A stretch of 64,000 bases of DNA, from assembly GCA_964019055.1 (NCBI GenBank), contig OZ025212.1:12429391-12493390 (forward strand), given 5' to 3'. The position numbers and the translations under genes are program-made. Numbering within the stretch: position 1 is the first letter of the stretch; each line of letters begins with the position of its first letter. This stretch comes from Anthopleura xanthogrammica. Lineage: Eukaryota; Cnidaria; Anthozoa; Actiniaria; Actiniidae. Shown piece by piece: positions 62,040-64,000 of the stretch. The notes beneath the pieces were generated by a model. The model saw only the letters and a list, made by a program, of their open reading frames with translations, was not told the DNA's origin and did no database searches.

Positions 62040-63862
62040 CAAATGCCAATTCGATCTGTGAGTTAACCATGCCCTGACTCCTTAGAATCAACCCGGAGGT
62101 TGTTTCAGGTTCGATCTGTGAGTTAGCCATGCCCTGACTTAGATCAGCCCAGAGGTTGTTTCAGGTTCGATCTGTGAGTTAGCCGTGCCCTGACTTAGAT
62201 CAGCCCAGAGGTTGTTTCAGGTTCGATCTGTGAGTTAGCCGTGCCCTGACTTAGATCAGCCCAGAGGTTGTTTCAGGTTCGATCTGTGAGTTAGCCGTGC
62301 CCTGACTTAGATCAGCCCAGAGGTTGTTTCAGGTTCGATCTGTGAGTTAGCCGTGCCCTGACTTAGATCAGCCCAGAGGTTGTTTCAGGGTTCTATCTGT
62401 GAGTTAGCCGTGCCCTGACTTAGATCAGCCCAGAGGTTGTTTCAGGGTTCTATCTGTGAGTTAGCCGTGCCCTGACTTAGATCAGCCCAGAGGTTGTTTC
62501 AGGGTTCTATCTGTGAGTTAGCCGTGCCCTGACTTAGATCAGCCCAGAGGTTGTTTCAGGGTTCTATCTGTGAGTTAGCCGTGCCCTGACTTAGATCAGC
62601 CCAGAGGTTGTTTCAGGTTCTATCTGTGAGTTAGCCGTGTCCTGACTTAGATCAGCCCAGAGGTTGTTTCAGGTTCTATCTGTGAGTTAGCCGTGTCCTG
62701 ACTTAGATCAGCCCAGAGGTTGTTTCAGGTTCTATCTGTGAGTTAGCCGTGCCCTGACTTAGATCAGCCCAGAGGTAGTTTCAGGGTTCAATCTGTGAGT
62801 TAGCCATGCCCTGACTTAGATCAGCCCAGAGGTAGTTTCAGGGTTCAATCTGTGAGTTAGCCGTGCCCTGACTTAGATCAGCCCAGAGGTAGTTTCAGGG
62901 TTCGATCTGTGAGTTAGCCATGCCCTGACTTAGATCAGCCCAGAGGTTGTTTCAGGGTTCTATCTGTGAGTTAGCCGTGTCCTGACTTAGATCAGCCCAG
63001 AGGTTGTTTCAGGGTTCAATCTGTGAGTTAGCCATGCCCTGACTTAGATCAGCCCAGAGGTTGTTTCAGGGTTTGATCTGTGAGTTAGCCCTGCCCTGAC
63101 TTAGATCAGCCCAGAGGTTGTTTCAGGGTTCAATCTGTGAGTTAGCCATGCCCTGACTTAGATCAGCCCAGAGGTTGTTTCAGGTTTGATCTGTGAGTTA
63201 GCCCTGCCCTGACTTAGATCAGCCCAGAGGTTGTTTCAGGGTTCAATCTGTGAGTTAGCCATGCCCTGACTTAGATCAGCCCAGAGGTTGTTTCAGGGTT
63301 CAATCTGTGAGTTAGCCATGCCCTGACTTAGATCAGCCCAGAGGTTGTTTCAGGGTTCAATCTGTGAGTTAGCCATGCCCTGACTTAGATCAGCCCAGAG
63401 GTTGTTTCAGGGTTTGATCTGTGAGTTAGCCCTGCCCTGACTTAGATCAGCCCAGAGGTTGTTTCAGGGTTCAATCTGTGAGTTAGCCATGCCCTGACTT
63501 AGATCAGCCCAGAGGTTGTTTCAGGTTTGATCTGTGAGTTAGCCCTGCCCTGACTTAGATCAGCCCAGAGGTTGTTTCAGGGTTCAATCTGTGAGTTAGC
63601 CATGCCCTGACTTAGATCAGCCCAGAGGTTGTTTCAGGGTTCAATCTGTGAGTTAGCCATGCCCTGACTTAGATCAGCCCAGAGGTTGTTTCAGGGTTTG
63701 ATCTGTGAGTTAGCCCTGCCCTGACTTAGATCAGCCCAGAGGTTGTTTCAGGGTTCAATCTGTGAGTTAGCCATGCCCTGACTTAGATCAGCCCAGAGGT
63801 TGTTTCAGGTTTGATCTGTGAGTTAGCCCTGCCCTGACTTAGATCAGCCCAGAGGTTGTTCA
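62040..63862 (+). repeat. Satellite array of about 32 units of 56-57 bp
   Basis: Unit: 'gttgtttcagggttcaatct', 'gtgagttagccatgccctga', 'cttagatcagcccagag'. Variants GTTCGATCT, GTTCTATCT, GTTCAATCT and GTTTGATCT, and GCCGTG/GCCATG/GCCCTG, fall in blocks, with the GTTTGATCT-GCCCTG type interspersed near the right end. It ends at 'ggttgttcaggattagaaaa'. No ORF spans it. Single diverged units occur at about 57215-57265 and 54330-54355. Confidence 0.95.
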
Positions 63863-64000
63863 GGATTAGAAAAACTATATTCGCTTATGACTTTCAAATT
63901 ATTTCTTGGAATGGAAGAACCAATGAAATCGCTCGAATCTCACAGTAGCCAATCAGAGCGCCTGAATTGACTCGTATTCCGGTCCGGCTAAGGTATTTAC

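Noticed and set aside
62040..63862. CRISPR-like array because of regular 56-57-bp spacing
   Set aside because: No unique spacers: the full unit repeats, and the genome is animal.

Overview
The window is invertebrate animal genomic DNA: AT-rich, with multi-exon genes on both strands, canonical GT/AG introns, and a dense load of transposons, foldback elements (MITEs), SINEs and satellites. The gene set (Dispatched-like RND protein, alpha-carbonic anhydrase, trypsin-like protease, classical SDR, WW plus C2H2 zinc-finger gene, glutamate carboxypeptidase II homologue) and the repeat style fit an anthozoan cnidarian such as a coral or sea anemone. That assignment is an inference; no species-specific marker was tested.

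Layout. 1-5455 (+): 3' part of a Dispatched-like gene, seven exons read here. 5456-8745: AATTGG/AAGCTT-rich tandem repeats and foldback elements. 8746-9531 (-): an alpha-carbonic anhydrase with its whole ORF in one exon. 9532-22240: gene-free, with dispersed repeats, a 249-copy CAGA array and a 1.8 kb array of 7-bp units. 22245-29245: a 7,001-bp DNA transposon with about 860-bp terminal inverted repeats, TTAA target duplications and a three-exon transposase gene. 29285-30301: a further inverted-repeat element in the same broken host repeat. 31061-34324: a 3,264-bp Tc1/mariner-type element with a DD37E transposase and, convergent to it, an intact passenger gene coding for a PB1 / zinc-knuckle-like / UIM protein. 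36705-39351 (+): secreted trypsin-like protease, four exons. 40567-44043 (+): membrane-anchored SDR with a frameshifted exon. 45631-49863 (-): two WW-like exons upstream of a long C2H2 array with a frameshift. 52587-59513 (-): 14 exons of a glutamate carboxypeptidase II homologue; its 5' part is not seen. 60814-63862: a 56-57-bp satellite in two opposite orientations.

The cellular genes are unrelated neighbours, not a pathway. The most coherent system is the DD37E element: two near-identical 136-bp TIRs, each with a start codon 25-31 bp inside it, drive two convergent genes that end on overlapping poly(A) signals. The young look of the TIRs and the intact passenger ORF make it the best candidate for something undescribed. 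The second theme is nested insertion: several elements sit inside other repeats whose uninterrupted paralogues are also in the window, which gives exact boundaries and relative ages.
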